Positions 44,990 through 57,875 are shown, numbered from the stretch's first letter. The stretch is DNA of 64,000 nucleotides from Mytilus trossulus (GCF_036588685.1 NC_086384.1:11484195-11548194), one strand, 5' to 3'. Notes: generated by a model from the sequence alone, not told the origin. Numbers and translations are program-made.

Positions 44990-46224
44990 TGGCCCAAAGG
45001 GCCAAGTGAGCTTTTCTCATCATATGGCGTCCGTCGTCCGTCGTCGTCCGTCGTCTGTCGTCGTTAACTTTTACAAAAATCTTCTCCCCTGAAACTACTG
45101 GGCCAAATCGAAACAAACTTGGCCACAATCATCATTAGGGTATCTATCCGGTGATCCGACCAACCAACCAAGATGGCCGCAATGGCTAAAAATAATTCAT
45201 ATAGGTAAAATGCAGTTTTTGGCTTATAACTCTAACACCAAAGCATTTAGAGCAAATCTGACGAGGGGTACGATTGTTAATCAGGTCAAGATCTATCTGC
45301 CCTGAAATTTTCAGATGAATTGGACAACTGGTTGTTGGGTTGCTGCCCCTGAAATGGTAATGTTAAGGAAATTTTGCTGTTTTTGGGTTATTATCTTGAA
45401 TATCATTATAGATAGAGATAAACTGTAAACCGCAAAAATGTTCAGCAAAGTAAGATTTACAAATAATTCAACAAGACCAAAATGGTCAGTTGACCCCTTT
45501 AGGAGTTATTGCCCTTTACAGTCCATTTTTAACCATTTTTCGTAAATCTTAGTAATCTTTTACAAAAATCTTCTCCTCTGAAACTATTGGGCCAAATTAA
45601 TCCAAACTTAGCCACAGTCATTATTGGGGTATCTAGTTTGAAAAATGTGTCCGATGACCCGGCCATCCAACCAAGATGGCCGCCTGTGCTTAAAATAGAA
45701 CATAGGGGTAAAATGCAGTTTTTGGCTTATAACTCAAAAACCAAAGCATTTAGAGCAAATCTGACATGGGGTAACATTGTTTATCAGGTCAAGATCTATC
45801 AGGCCATAAATTTACCAGATGAATTGAACAACCCATTGTTGGGTTGCTGCCCCTAAATTGGTAATTTTAAGGAAATTTTGTTGTTTTTGGTTTTTATCTT
45901 GAATACTATTATAGATAGAGATAACCTGTAAACAGCAACAATGTTCAGCAAAGTAAGATTTACAAATAAGTCAACATGACTGAAATGGTCAATTAATCCC
46001 CTAAGGAGTTAATGTCCTTTATAGTCATTTTTTAACATTTTTCATTGGGCCAAGTTCATTATAGATAGAGATAATTGTAAGCAGCAAGAATGTTCAGTAA
46101 AGTAAGATGTACAAACACATCACCATCACCAAAACACAATTTTGTCATAAATCCATCTGCTCCTTTTGTTTAATATTCACATATACCAAGGTGAGCGACA
46201 CAGGCTCTTTAGAGCCTCTAGTTT
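44990..46224 (+). repeat. Molluscan interspersed repeat, TAGCTCACCTGGCCC...GCCTCTAGTTT, internally duplicated
   Basis: The left end is AGCTCACCTGGCCCAAAGGG, then GTCGTCCGTCGTC runs; the right end is CAGGCTCTTTAGAGCCTCTA. The interior has two tandem ~480-bp units, each with ACTTTTACAAAAATCTTCTC or a variant, CCAACCAAGATGGCCGC, AATGCAGTTTTTGGCTTATA and GTTGGGTTGCTGCCCCT. The open frame 45587-45856 lies inside the second unit and is not a gene. Confidence 0.85.
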
Positions 46225-47660
46225 ATTTAAAACTTTCAATAAAAGCATATCAAGAACAAACGTATCATGATAAGTTTTTTAATTCCTAGTTTCATTCAAT
46301 ATTATCAAATTAGAACTACCATAGTGTTAATTTGACAATTTCGTTTGATATAAATAAAATTTGATTTGTCGAATTTCAGTTTCGATGATGCAATGAATAA
46401 TGCTTATGCATATGTAAAAACTATATACTGATTGTGTTATTTTTAGTTTATACATTTTTAACAAGTTAATCTTTTCGTGTTTCTTTTTTCATATTTCAAT
46501 TTGACGATTATTACTGTAATTTAAATTTATCAAGCGTTGTAACTTAACTTATTCATGTAAATTTCACGAACTTGTTGTTGTAACACGTTTTATATATAAA
46601 AAAAAACATGATGATAACTGAATTTACTGTCTTAAATGTATTGTAAACAGAGGGTTAGTTTATTATGTCACACGCTATAGTACTGAAATAACTTTGTGAT
46701 AAACCATAATCACAAGGTTTGTATCTAGTTATCTTATAACCGTTTTAAGACTGTACATTGTATATACGTTAATCATAAAAGAACGTGATATATTAGCATT
46801 AGAACATAATGACATTATATTTCATGAACTCTTTCTCTATAAAAATAACAGATTAAACTAGTTTGTTATATCGGTTGTTTTAAATGTCATCTACCAAAAC
46901 AGATGCCTTTGAAAAATAAAACTGAAATTTAACAAAACTTGACCAGAGGTCTAAGTAGATTTGCATTCTATGACTTCAGACCAAAACTTTGATAATTATT
47001 TGTTGAATGGAAACAACTCTACTATCACAATATTGCAATTTAAAAGCGTAATGTTTTGAAAGACTAGATTTGAAAGATGTTTTAGGCTGGAAACATAGAT
47101 ATGCCCCGCCTACGTTAGTCTATAACCTATGTCGTATGAAGTTGAAGTGCATGTTTGTCACAGGTAAAACATTTGTTTTTAAAGTTTTTCGTGGTCATAT
47201 CAATATTAAACTACGATCACATCATTATTTGGAAATTAACTGTTTCATTCATATATATTTATATATATGCCAAATTATAGAGATAATTTACGAAGCACGG
47301 AAATGTAGGAGAGGTGCATATTGTCCTACGGACATATATTGTTATTTTCCCTAGTGCCTCTACAAGTATATATACATAATTCAAAAACGCTATTTGGTTT
47401 TAACAGGAATCCAGTGCTTTCCCTATTTAGATTTAAAAAAAAGAAAATTGTGTCATTGCAATGTGATAACTACAATCGTGGTAAACTTGAATTTTAAAAT
47501 TTTCTATAAGTAAGTGATAATATACTCACAAAAGAGGTACACGATATCAATGAACTAAAAAATAAAACACCACACGAAGATACCACGACAAAACTATTGC
47601 AAAAATGTAAAGAAAAAATAACGATGAAAAGAATATCAATACTTTACAAATTTCTTCGCA
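46225..47660. other. Nothing recognised
   Basis: AT-rich, with short open frames lacking features (for example 47070-47354). Confidence 0.35.
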
Positions 47661-48270
47661 CGATACTTAAGGTGGTATGGGTGTCTTCCTCCATCTTGGA
47701 TTGTAAAATACAGAGAACCAAAGGTCCAGATTTTCTATCAAAGTAGCAAAAGTTGGTGCAGTTATGCAGATATTTAATGTGAATTCTTATTTAAATGAAC
47801 CAATTTATAAGAATATAACTTATTAATATTAATATTTTTGCCAAAAAACTGAATTCAAATAGTTTGTGGGTGGGGGGTAAAATGCTGCAAGTTTTGTATA
47901 AATTGACATCGATTTAACCTATATCCTTATTGGTCAATCAATTTTTCCCAAATTAAGTTAAGAGTGGGGTAAAGGGGGGGGGGGGGGGGTCAGTAAAACA
48001 AACATATGATTTAAGTTGTTTATCCTTCATTGAACTTTTGATGTCGTCCCTTACTTTAACCAGCAAACCAATATCAACCCCATAATAAGAAATTTAAAAA
48101 AGTCACAAGCTCTCCATATCAACTTGGTGATATAACTCAGTTTCTAGGCGCTATAGAAAAGTACTTTTTCCTGGTATCTATGATGAGTTTATTTTATAGT
48201 AAAAATAGAAAGTGAACAATTGGAGAGTTCTTTAACGGTTCATATAGGAATACAGAATGGCTGTCGAAAA
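47661..48270. repeat. Probable decayed interspersed repeat with a 16-G run
   Basis: It begins ACTTAAGGTGGTATGGGTGT and CTTCCTCCATCTTGGATTGT, words I recall from mussel repeats. A run of sixteen G lies at 47974-47989. Boundaries uncertain. Confidence 0.35.
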
Positions 48271-49131
48271 CACTAAAAAAAATAAGATCCCTGTTTAAGA
48301 TTTCATTACTTGTCATTTATGTTCTTGTTATGAGCGTATTTCGATTGTTGATATTTTCAACAAGGTAAATATTTCGAAAAAAAGTCCAAAAAGAGCAAAA
48401 TGAACAGTGCAAAATGTATAATTACCTATTCCTTTAAATTATGGGTGTTTTTCTACAAAACTCAGTCAGATGGTAAATGACATCTAAACCACTATTCGGT
48501 AAAATTGTTATTTACAATTCATCAGTTATTTCATGTACTTGAGTGGAAGCTGAACATGCACTAGTTGTCATGAACATATTTGATATCTTCTTTAAATTTT
48601 ACAATTTGAAGAAACAAATAATTATTCAATTTGGTAATAAGTCGTTACCAATTCTCGGATGTTAGATTTCAAAGCGCATATAACATATTGAAAAGTTTCC
48701 CTAGGTGTTTTATGTCAAAGACGTAAAGCATTCTGGTTTAATTATCATATTTACTGTTTAACGTGCTTATCATTGTAAAGTCACAACACGGAAGTATTTT
48801 GTTATAACCAGGAAACCATAAATCACATACTTGTTATGTCATGTAAATGCTTGAAACTTTACATGTCAATTTATTTTAAGTGTCACACATCATGTTAACG
48901 AATATTACACTCAGTTTGATACTGGTACAAATGTCTTAACAGTTTAAAAATAAATTGCATATGGCCTTATTCGATGTATGTATTTGAAGGAAAATTTCAT
49001 TCAATTAATTCTATTTGGAACATTTGTAGCTTTTAACAATACGTTTTCAGTATGAACATTATAGAATTGCACTTTTGTCAAGACTGAAAATCCTAAAAAC
49101 AAAGTTGGTCGATTTGTCGTTTAAATTTAGT

Positions 49132-49385
49132 ATGAAAGAGGGAGAACGATACCAGAAGGATAATCAAATTCATAGATCGACCAGAAACTGACATTACCAT
49201 GGCTAAAAAAGAAAATGAATAAACAGACAAATAATATTACGCAATACAAAACATAGAAAACTAAAGCCTTAGCAAAACGAACCCCACCAAAAACTGGGAT
49301 CATCTCAGGTATTTCGGACGGATAAACAGATCTTTCACAATATATGACACCCATCGTGTTGCTTATGATATTATAAACCCGGTGC
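49132..49385 (+). repeat. Interspersed repeat family C
   Basis: It reads GAGGGAGAACGATACCAGAA, AATCAAATTCATAGATCGAC, ACGAACCCCACCAAAAACTG and ATCTCAGGTATTTCGGACGG. Confidence 0.82.
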
Positions 49386-49849
49386 ATAGTCTGATTCGGT
49401 AAGTTACATTTGTGAAAAGGGAAGGGGATTGTAGTTACGACATAAGGAACATATCTGATATCATCTGTGAAACGGTTATTCAACTCGTGATGGCATCTGT
49501 AAAATTTACGAATGGATGATTTCAACTTCACCATTCGGAACCCCCTTTTTGATAGCTGCTAGCAAAACATCTATCAAGGAAATCTTGAATCGGTTCAAAA
49601 ACGTTTTGAATCGTTGGCTTTCAAAAGCATTCACAAACGAGCTAACTTGCGGAATGTTATTAAAGAATCACGATTCATTGACATTGATATCACACATTTA
49701 CGTTCATATATATTGTGATATGTATTGGTAGGATTATTTGCAAAATGTCTAGATTTTAAAGAATCTTATACATAGAAAAGCTGTCTATTTTGTCCCTAGT
49801 TTTGCCAAAAAAAAATGTAATGGAAACAACACGTTTACAGATTATTTGC

Positions 49850-50200
49850 GTCCGAAAAAAGTAAAATCACAAAAAATACTGAATACGAAGCGCTTTTCTG
49901 GATTTACCTTCATCAGAAACGCTCAAAGTCAAATATTTATAATTTGAAGATGAATAAGTACCGAAACCGTTGAAAAGCTATTTGTAAAAGAAAACTAGAA
50001 TAAATAGCCAAATGTATCTAAAGCCAACTTTGCCTGAGGGAGTTGAAACCTTAGTTTCTCAATAATTTCAAAATTTATGATCAGACAATTTTAATAAAGT
50101 GTGTTGAATCGTGACAGTATCGAAGTACTGGCTACTGAGCTAATGATACCCTTGGGGACTAATAGTCCACTAGCAGAGGTATCGACCCAGTAATGTTAAA
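49850..50200. repeat. Probable interspersed repeat (AAGCGCTTTTCTGGATTTAC)
   Basis: It contains CTTCATCAGAAACGCTCAAA, GCCTGAGGGAGTTGAAACCT, GTACTGGCTACTGAGCTAAT and AGCAGAGGTATCGACCCAGT. I recall these words from mussel repeats; there is no second copy in this window. Confidence 0.4.
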
Positions 50201-50794
50201 AAATGGAAACACCCCGTTTGATAATTTATGCAAAGTTTGACATATTAACATCTGAATCGACAAGCCGTGTAAACTATTCCTGATATCAGACATTTGTATA
50301 AGTCTTATGAATATGTAAGTATCATAATCACTTTGAAACAGAAAGATTGACATAAATTCTGATTTCTTATTTTTCGTAGAAACTATGATAATTGACAGTG
50401 TACTAAAATATCATTTTTGATGTTTGTTTTCGTAAACAGATGTGAATATAACAAATACAGGGTTTTTTTCTCCATTCGTTTTTTTCAATATAGTTATATT
50501 TGAACATTCATTTTTTTTAATAAAACAAACATCTGTCTGGAAAAGCAGCCAAAATAGTATTGACCATCATTAATGACTCGAAAATTGAATTGCATCTGAT
50601 TCTACTTTTTTTTCTGACATTCTAAAAAAGAAACGGTTATCCGAGCTAAACATACAACCTTAACCGAATAGCACCTGTTATGTTGTGGTATAAGGTATTG
50701 ACTGTCCCTCTGGTATCTTTTCAAGTTATTTTTTCCTCTAAAATGGACACATTGATCATACAATCGTACTTCCAATAATTTCTCCATTTTTTTC

Positions 50795-50945
50795 AAATAT
50801 TTGGTGGGGTTCGTGTCTTTATTTCGTATATTTAGTTTTAGATACGGCTCATGTCTTTTGATTAGTCTTTGTTTTTTGTCATGTCGTTATGAATTTGTGT
50901 TTTACTTATGATGCTATCTTCTGTCTCTCTTTTCCAATTATATGT
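50795..50945 (-). repeat. Decayed family C copy (reverse)
   Basis: It contains TTGGTGGGGTTCGTGTCTTT and, further on, CTTCTGTCTCTCTTTTCC, a weak match to the reverse form at 60772. Confidence 0.4.
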
Positions 50946-51961
50946 CGTATTAATTCAAATAAGAGAAATTCGAGATTTTAAGAAGACCATTGACAAATTG
51001 AAATACAGATGAACATAAAAAACGACTTGAAATCCTGACAATTTTCGAGGAGCTAATACATTCTTTTCAACAATATTGAGCCGTTAAAATAAAATTTGAT
51101 AGAATAAGCATAGTCGTCGAATATTATTGTTTTTTGTTAGAATACAACCACACCCAAGATTCTCCAAAAGGAAACGTAAAACTTATATTTACCGTTGTTG
51201 TTAGTTTCAGTTAAAACTTGATAAGCATGCACTTGAAACAGTCATTGTGTTTGACAGTATTCCCTATTTTATTTTATTTTTCAAAGTTAACGTTATCTCA
51301 ATTATAAAATTTATTAAGTAGTTATGATTTTCATTTTGTTTGTACTTTTAAGAAAGAATCATAGACAAAGCACTTAAATCTGGGTGTTGTTTTTCAATGG
51401 ATTGGATATTGATAATCCAGAGATTATAGAATGTTTCAGATGACTCACTGCCTTTACAAAAAAAAAACATGTTATATGATATACAGCCCTTGATTTTTTT
51501 TTATATCTAAGTAGCAGATACCTGACACAAAATCATACAGAATTTAATAAAAATAGAAAATTGTTAGTTAGTCTACAATACAATGATATACCTCTGGGAG
51601 TTGTAGTTTTGAGGCTCCCCATGGTTTCCAAGTAATCACATATCAATCACAAATGTTTTGCCAATATAATCACATAATCATTGTTTTTAAACAAGCTGGT
51701 CAAATAATGAAAAAAACGGCAATAAAATGAGATGTAACCTGGAGACTTCCAAGAGTTTGAAAAAACATAAGTAATTTGTTTGCCGCTATTGTCTAAATGA
51801 CAAGAGATTCGTATGATGTAATTACATTCTTGCTCAATTTGCTAGAGCAAACACCATCCTAGTTGCAAGTTTGAAACTGACAATTAATACAATAAAATAG
51901 GGATTTATGTAAAATAAAAACAGACTATGACGGTCTTTGTTATATTCACTTATGAAATATA

Positions 51962-52256
51962 ATATTTTATTGTATAGCAATATTATATTTCCCACAGAAA
52001 GTAACCAAAAGTTAGCGTGCAATAAATTACAATATTGCACTAGCGCAATAAATCTTCAAAATTCATGACGTCATCAACGACAAAATCTTAGTTTAAACCA
52101 ATTTACTTTTAAATATTATATTGCTATACAATAAAAGGGTTATTGCATGGATATTGGGGATATTGTCCCTCGTAGAACATATATTGCACTCGCAAGCTCG
52201 TGCAATATAAAATTCTACTCGGGACAATATTCCCCAATATTCATGCAATAACCCTA
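51962..52256. repeat. Composite inverted-repeat element
   Basis: An outer pair, TTATTGTATAGCAATATTAT near 51966 and its complement near 52112-52135, brackets a segment with TGACGTCATCAACGA. Beside it a second inverted repeat (52135-52192 with 52193-52254) pairs GGGTTATTGCATGGATATTG with CAATATTCATGCAATAACCC and continues to the centre near GCACTCGCAAGCTCGTGC. Non-coding. Confidence 0.75.
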
Positions 52257-53052
52257 TATTATAAGACCTTTACTGTGCAATACATTAAAATTATATATAC
52301 GTTTTATTACAACTTAGTTGTACTGCGATGACGTTAATTCAACTGAACTTTAAGAAAGTACACTAAGGACTTTTTAATACAATCTGCATGATCTAATAAC
52401 AATAATGCGTTAACATTAAAATGTTACGTTTAGTCAATAAAATGTATATATATCCATACTACTGCAGTCTCTAAAGGATCAATAATAATTCAACATAAAT
52501 ATAGCCACTAATATATACACTTATACACTTTATGTATCTCTATTCAGCCTATCATTATTTTTCAGTAAAACACATAATTTATCCGCTTACATACGTTTTC
52601 AGTGCAACATTAAAATAATTATTGAGTCGCTTTATTTTTTATGCCAATATTTATATTGGATCTTTTACTTAGAATATAAATGCAGATTGGGGTTAGGTTA
52701 GGAGACAGGGTGTGCCCATCAATCCATTGCATATACCCCATTCATATTATTCCTGGGTGATATCAAACTGTCCCTAACGTAAAGTTTACAATGATAGACA
52801 TCTTGGTTTGTACTTCATGAATATAATAAATTTACAGAGATGCATCGATACCATATACCTAGATAAAAACCGCTATTCGAAAGTCATAAATCGATTGAGA
52901 GAAAACAAATCCGGGTTACAAACCAAACCTGAGGTAAACACATCAACTACAAGTTAGAAGGAAATAACGAAACGACAGATACACTGAAGCGCAAGAAAAA
53001 AACCAAAAACAACAATGCAACACACACAGAAGGGAACTATAGTTCAATTCTG
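52257..53052. other. Nothing recognised
   Basis: AT-rich, no gene or repeat identified. Confidence 0.35.
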
Positions 53053-53191
53053 TGCCTTTTATATCTTACTAGGCTGCATGGACTTTGTTCATTGTTTAAG
53101 GCCGTATATTGACCTATAATTAATTTTTGTGTCAATTTGGTCTATTGTGGACAGTTGTCTCATTGGCAATCATACCACATATTCTTTTTTA
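53053..53191 (-). repeat. Interspersed repeat family A, partial (reverse)
   Basis: It contains GGCTGCATGGACTTTGTTCA, AAGGCCGTATATTGACCTAT, TGTCTCATTGGCAATCATAC and CACATATTC. Confidence 0.8.
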
Positions 53192-53985
53192 AATCCGATA
53201 ACAATTGCCATTAGTATAATCTTTATCCTTACGTCAAGCTTAATTATTTTGCATTTTGTATGGTCGTCTTCTTGTGATACCTTTGTTGAGTAAATGTTTT
53301 AATTAAAGTGAGTTGAGAATCAGATCCAAGTTAGAATAAAAAATATTTCTTTGGTATTTTACTCTTTTTTTTTTATTAACATAAGAAATTAAGATACTGG
53401 ACTTATAAATGAGTATTGCTTTACTATGATTTATATTAGTAGTTGCAATTACCAGAAAACACTTTAATTCTTTTAAAAAATGGACTAAGATAAATATGTA
53501 TATTTATTTTGTAGAAAATAGAATGAGACATAAACAGATAACCTTTCATGTAAAGTGTGAATCAAAACAAAACATTTCAATTTCAGTCAAAACCTCGGTG
53601 TCATTTTTTTTCGGACTTTATATATTCCGCCCATTGCATCTAATTTCCTAAATGTTCTCATGTCTTTTGTTACATTGAATTTAATCGTCATATTTTGTTC
53701 TAAGTTGTTCCATGAAGAAAAGTATGAAACTAGATTTGAAATTCATGCAATAAAAAGGACCTGACAGTTTTTACACAACATATATTTATATAGATACAAT
53801 GGAAGTTGTCTGAACATCACATATGAATGTTTTCTATCCAAAACTCCTTGTAATATTTCCAGTAGATATTGAACATATACTATAAATAAATCGTACTTCT
53901 CGAATGTTTATTTTAAAACTATTTCATAAATGTAAAACATTCATGATTATTCTATCTATGAGATTGGGACATATACTCGTCATTT

Positions 53986-54040
53986 TGTCTGTTATATAAT
54001 TGTCTGATTGGCATTCATACCACATCTCTCATATTTATAT
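53986..54040 (-). repeat. Family A/B end fragment (reverse)
   Basis: TTGTCTGATTGGCATTCATA followed by CCACATCTCTC matches the terminal part of families A and B. Confidence 0.6.
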
Positions 54041-54215
54041 GTATCATATCGTATTAACTAAAACTTTTAAAGTAACCAATTTCAAATTTTAAATCATATT
54101 ATAAATCTTATCGGGTCTCGTCAATGTTCCAGTTCCAGCTTATTAATTAATATATACTAATTATCTCGTTATCTCATATTGTTCTAATATATATAAAATA
54201 AACATAACCACTTAC

Positions 54216-54345
54216 CTGGATGCATAACACCTGTATTTTTTTTGTATTATAAGTTGTGAAAGTTCTTTTAACGGATTTTCCCTGTCAATCAAATTTCAAT
54301 TGCTGGGTTTTAACCTGTAATTTAAACAGGTATACATCAGTCATG
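54216..54345 (-). promoter_or_regulatory. Candidate alternative first exon/promoter (copy 2), possibly of STEAP
   Basis: The minus strand reads ...AGGTGTTATGCATCCAG|GTAAGTGGTT. The upstream words TTAAATTACAGGTTAAAA, AAATTTGATTGACAG and CGTTAAAAGAACTTTC correspond one by one to the block at 44069-44215. The two blocks are about 10.1 kb apart in the same orientation. Confidence 0.45.
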
Positions 54346-54478
54346 TTAGAGTGACACAAATTTAAAAAAATGAGGGAACGATTTTGTTTATAATTGGATT
54401 TGATTCCATGTTTTGATTAAACATATTGTTTTATGTCATAGTAATACATAAACTATAATAATGATGAATTAATATAAA

Positions 54479-54970
54479 AAGAAGATGTGGTGTGATTGCC
54501 AACGAGACAACTGTCCACAGGAGAACCAAATGACACAGAAATAGACAACTATAGGTCACCGTACGGCCGTCATCAATGAACAAAGCCCAGACCGCATAGT
54601 AAGCATTTTCAACTGATTTTTATAGTTGTTATGTTGTACTGTTACACACTGTCTCATGTTAGGGGGTTGGTGGGTCGGGATCTCGCTAACATGTTTAACC
54701 CCGCCACATTCTGTATGTACAATACTATCCCAAGTCAGGAACCTGTAATTCAGGGGTTGTCGTTTGTAAGTATATAACATTTTTGTTTTCCATTTTTTTT
54801 TTTTACATAAATTAGGCCGTTAGTCTTCTCGTTTGAAATGTTTAACTATTGTGATTTCGAGGCCTTTTAAACTGACTATGTGGTATGGGATTTGCTAATT
54901 GTTGAAGGTCATTTTGTCTGTTGTGGAGGGTTGTCTCATTGACACTCATACCACATCTTCCTTTTTATAT
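54479..54970. repeat. Family A element with both inverted arms
   Basis: The left part (54481-54600) is a forward copy (GAAGATGTGGTGTGATTGCC ... AAAGCCCAGACCGCATAGT). The right part is the extended reverse form (CACTGTCTCATGTTAGGGGG ... ACACTCATACCACATCTTCC). The ends are therefore inverted copies of each other around a ~250-bp middle, which suggests the complete family A is a foldback or long-TIR element. Confidence 0.75.
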
Positions 54971-56527
54971 ATAACTAGTATATCATTATTAGTGAATTTA
55001 AACCAAACTAAATATTACACATAAGTATTCTCATGGTTCTGCAATCTTTCGATGCCTGTAGTTTGGCATTGCACTATGCAAGGTCATGTTTTCTCTGACT
55101 GTTAATGACATGTTTTCACTAAGTTCATTTTAATTTGGATGTATACTGATGGATATTTTAGTCCTAGATACATGAAGCTCAGTAGTTGTAATGTCTGTCA
55201 TATTTGTATGTTACATATTTTTATATGTGCATATTAAACTAAAATTCTCCACTGTCAACAAACGTTGTTAATTCATTTATCAGAGACTACCAACGGTATC
55301 TCATCAACAACAAACGCTTTCGAAATAATAATTGATCAATTATCAAAGTTCCAAACTTGGATCAGTTAGTTTTGTCTGTATGTGTACCGGTTCTGGTGAT
55401 ACTGTACAAATGCTTAGGCTGTCAGCGATTTAAAGCTTATACTTTTGTATTTATTACCGACTTTTCTTAATATTGTATGTTGGCCATTGTTTTATTTTTT
55501 TGGAAATGTTGTAACTTCTTTATCTCATAAATATATGTAAAAATCCTTTGTTGGAATTTGTGTAGAGACACGTGTATTTTGAAAGAGTGTAAATTAAGAA
55601 GTACGTTTAACAAAATCTGAACTGAAATGATATATAATTCTTATATGACGTGCTTCTTTCGCTTTATAAATAAACACATGTTCTAAGTCCAATAATTTGT
55701 TCTTACACATGTGTATATTGACTACTGCAGAATAATGAATTTTAACAAATTGGCATGCATTTAATATATTTCATTAACTTAAAACACTTCTAAACTCTTA
55801 AATGATGCACATGTTGTTACTAATTCATTTATTATGACTGTAATGTGTTTTGCATTCCGAAATTTACATATTTGATATAGATGCGACAACCGTTCATGCT
55901 AGCTGTTAAAAAAATCCTTCCTTTGAAAATGCTCAGTGTCAGCTGTTTGATTCTTTACAAACAGATAAGGAAGGTTCATGGCAGAACCTACACAATCGCT
56001 TTATCCCTATACACATAATAGATTGTCTGCAAAGCTGATCCCCATATTTCTTAGCATATAACCAAAAGTAATCCACAGTTTATAGCAAGCTACTGCATAT
56101 ACATTTGTTACACATATATGTTTTAAGACATAAAAGGACGTGATCTGTCAATTTAAAATCAAAATGAATGACATGCAGGTTATGGTCTCTTTATCTTTTT
56201 TTTTTAGGAATACTTTATTTTCTTTGTTCATAGACTGTGTATTCTAAAAAAAACTATATCATTATGCTATTTTAAGTACAGCTTTCCTTTCTTGTAGCCT
56301 TATTTATGTGATTCTGGACTGATTGGTAGGTCACAAGCTACATATGTAAATTTGTAATTTTGTTTTACTACATCTCCATTGAATAGATTGTTCATGCGAT
56401 TTTGTAATTATCTTATACTCAAATATTTGTAAATTCGAAATTAAACAATTGTGAAAGTATGTGATCGGTGTTCTTAACTTTATTTGGTATTTATTTTCAT
56501 TTTTATGATTAGAATGTCATCGTTTTA
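54971..56527. other. Nothing recognised
   Basis: AT-rich sequence without gene-like frames. Confidence 0.35.
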
Positions 56528-56722
56528 GTCTTTTGTGTACAAAACGCCGCGTCTGGTATATGTTAATCCTTCTTGTGGCCCTTTATTACTTGCTGTTCGA
56601 TATGAGCCGCGTTTTGCATGTTGAAGATATACTTTGAATTCTAATGATTTACCTTTAATAAATTGTGACTTGGGTAAAAGAGGTGTCTAATAAACACTGA
56701 CGCCACATTATTTATATATATA
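56528..56722 (-). repeat. Family E fragment and decayed family B copy (reverse)
   Basis: CTTTTGTGTACAAAACGCCG then GTCTGGTATA match family E (56528-56560). CCCTTTATTACTTGCTGTTC and TGATTTACCTTTAATAAATT match family B (56573-56722) with many changes. Confidence 0.55.
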
Positions 56723-56977
56723 TTTACAATTTTACAATATTTATCCGCTCTGTAATGTCTAATTTATTTATTTTTTAAATCTGAAACTTTGGTACAATAT
56801 CACATTTCACTCGGCATAGAAGGAGAATGTACATAGACACGATTATCTCCTCCTGTAGCTATAAATGAAAAACTTATTGTCTATCAAATCATTCAAGGTA
56901 AAGAACTACTACACTGTTTAGTGTTGTTGTATATAGGAACACTGTCGAAGTACACATTATAATTTAATTTTTTTCTT

Positions 56978-57060
56978 ATTCGCGCGTCACTATGAATCTT
57001 TTGTAGACGATATGCGCGTCTGGCGCAAATAAGAAATTGAAGTATTTTATCTATAATGTG
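56978..57060 (-). repeat. Family E fragment (reverse)
   Basis: It contains CGCGCGTCACTATGAATCTT and TTGTAGACGATATGCGCGTC, then TGGCGCAAAT. Confidence 0.65.
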
Positions 57061-57127
57061 TTCATTCGAGTTCATCTGTATAAAAATTAATTTGACGGTA
57101 TAATATCTTTAGGTACATTTGCAAGGT

Positions 57128-57305
57128 ATATTAGAGGCAGGATCTACTTTCCCTCCCGGAACACCTCAGATAACTCTCGTTTATTGGGAGGTACGTGTTG
57201 TTCAGTCTTTGGTTTTCTATGTTGTGTTCGTTTTTAGTTATTTGCCATGGTATTGTTGGTTTATATTTGACTCGCGAGTTCGAATGTTCATCTTTCGCCA
57301 CTCTG
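57128..57305 (-). repeat. Family C copy (reverse), diverged
   Basis: It contains GGCAGGATCTACTTTCCCTC, CCGGAACACCTCAGATAACT, GGTTTTCTATGTTGTGTTCG and CGAATGTTCATCTTTCGCCA. The small open frames across it belong to the repeat. Confidence 0.7.
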
Positions 57306-57831
57306 TTTGAAAAAAGTCCTTGTGCCTTTAGATTGACATTACATAGTCTTCTCGTGACCTTTAGTTTCCATACCTGTTAAAATTTTCGTTGTTCGCGGGC
57401 TAGGGTTAATTGTATGATGTAAGGACAAGGAGGTATATTCTTGGCAAGTAGAAAAGACTTATAATGTGACAGGCTTAAGAAATAATTAGAGTAGAAATTA
57501 AGATGCGTATAAAAAAACTTAAATTTCGACTGAAAATTCGTCCTTGTTATACATTAATTTTTTGCTAATTTATTTGAAAAATTGTATGGAAAACTTTAAT
57601 GATCTAGTTTTATCTATTTTAATACTATACTTTTCAAAGTATGCTTTCAAGTGCAAAAGGAAGCTATACCTTCTCTCCGAGAACTGTTAACTTGAATCAT
57701 TACCTCAGTAATCAGAGTATTTCAAGTGATATAATTTTTAAAAGTTTTTGCTGCGATGCACCAGTACTTTTAAAATTTATCAAACCTTAACATTGACACT
57801 CGACATAAATAATTAAAACACCAAAATAAAA

Positions 57832-57875
57832 AAAGGAAGATGTGGCGTTTGAGCCAATGAGACAACTTTATATTA
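57832..57875 (+). repeat. Family A/B end fragment
   Basis: AAGGAAGATGTGGCGTTTGA followed by GCCAATGAGACAACT. Confidence 0.65.

Noticed and set aside
45587..45856. 89-aa ORF
   Set aside because: It lies fully inside the second unit of a dispersed molluscan repeat; the sister unit does not keep the frame.
47974..47989. Run of 16 G as a regulatory G-quadruplex
   Set aside because: A single homopolymer in a decayed repeat is more likely slippage; its length may be a sequencing artefact.
49127..49534. 135-aa minus-strand ORF
   Set aside because: Most of it is the complement of a family C repeat; the rest has no feature.
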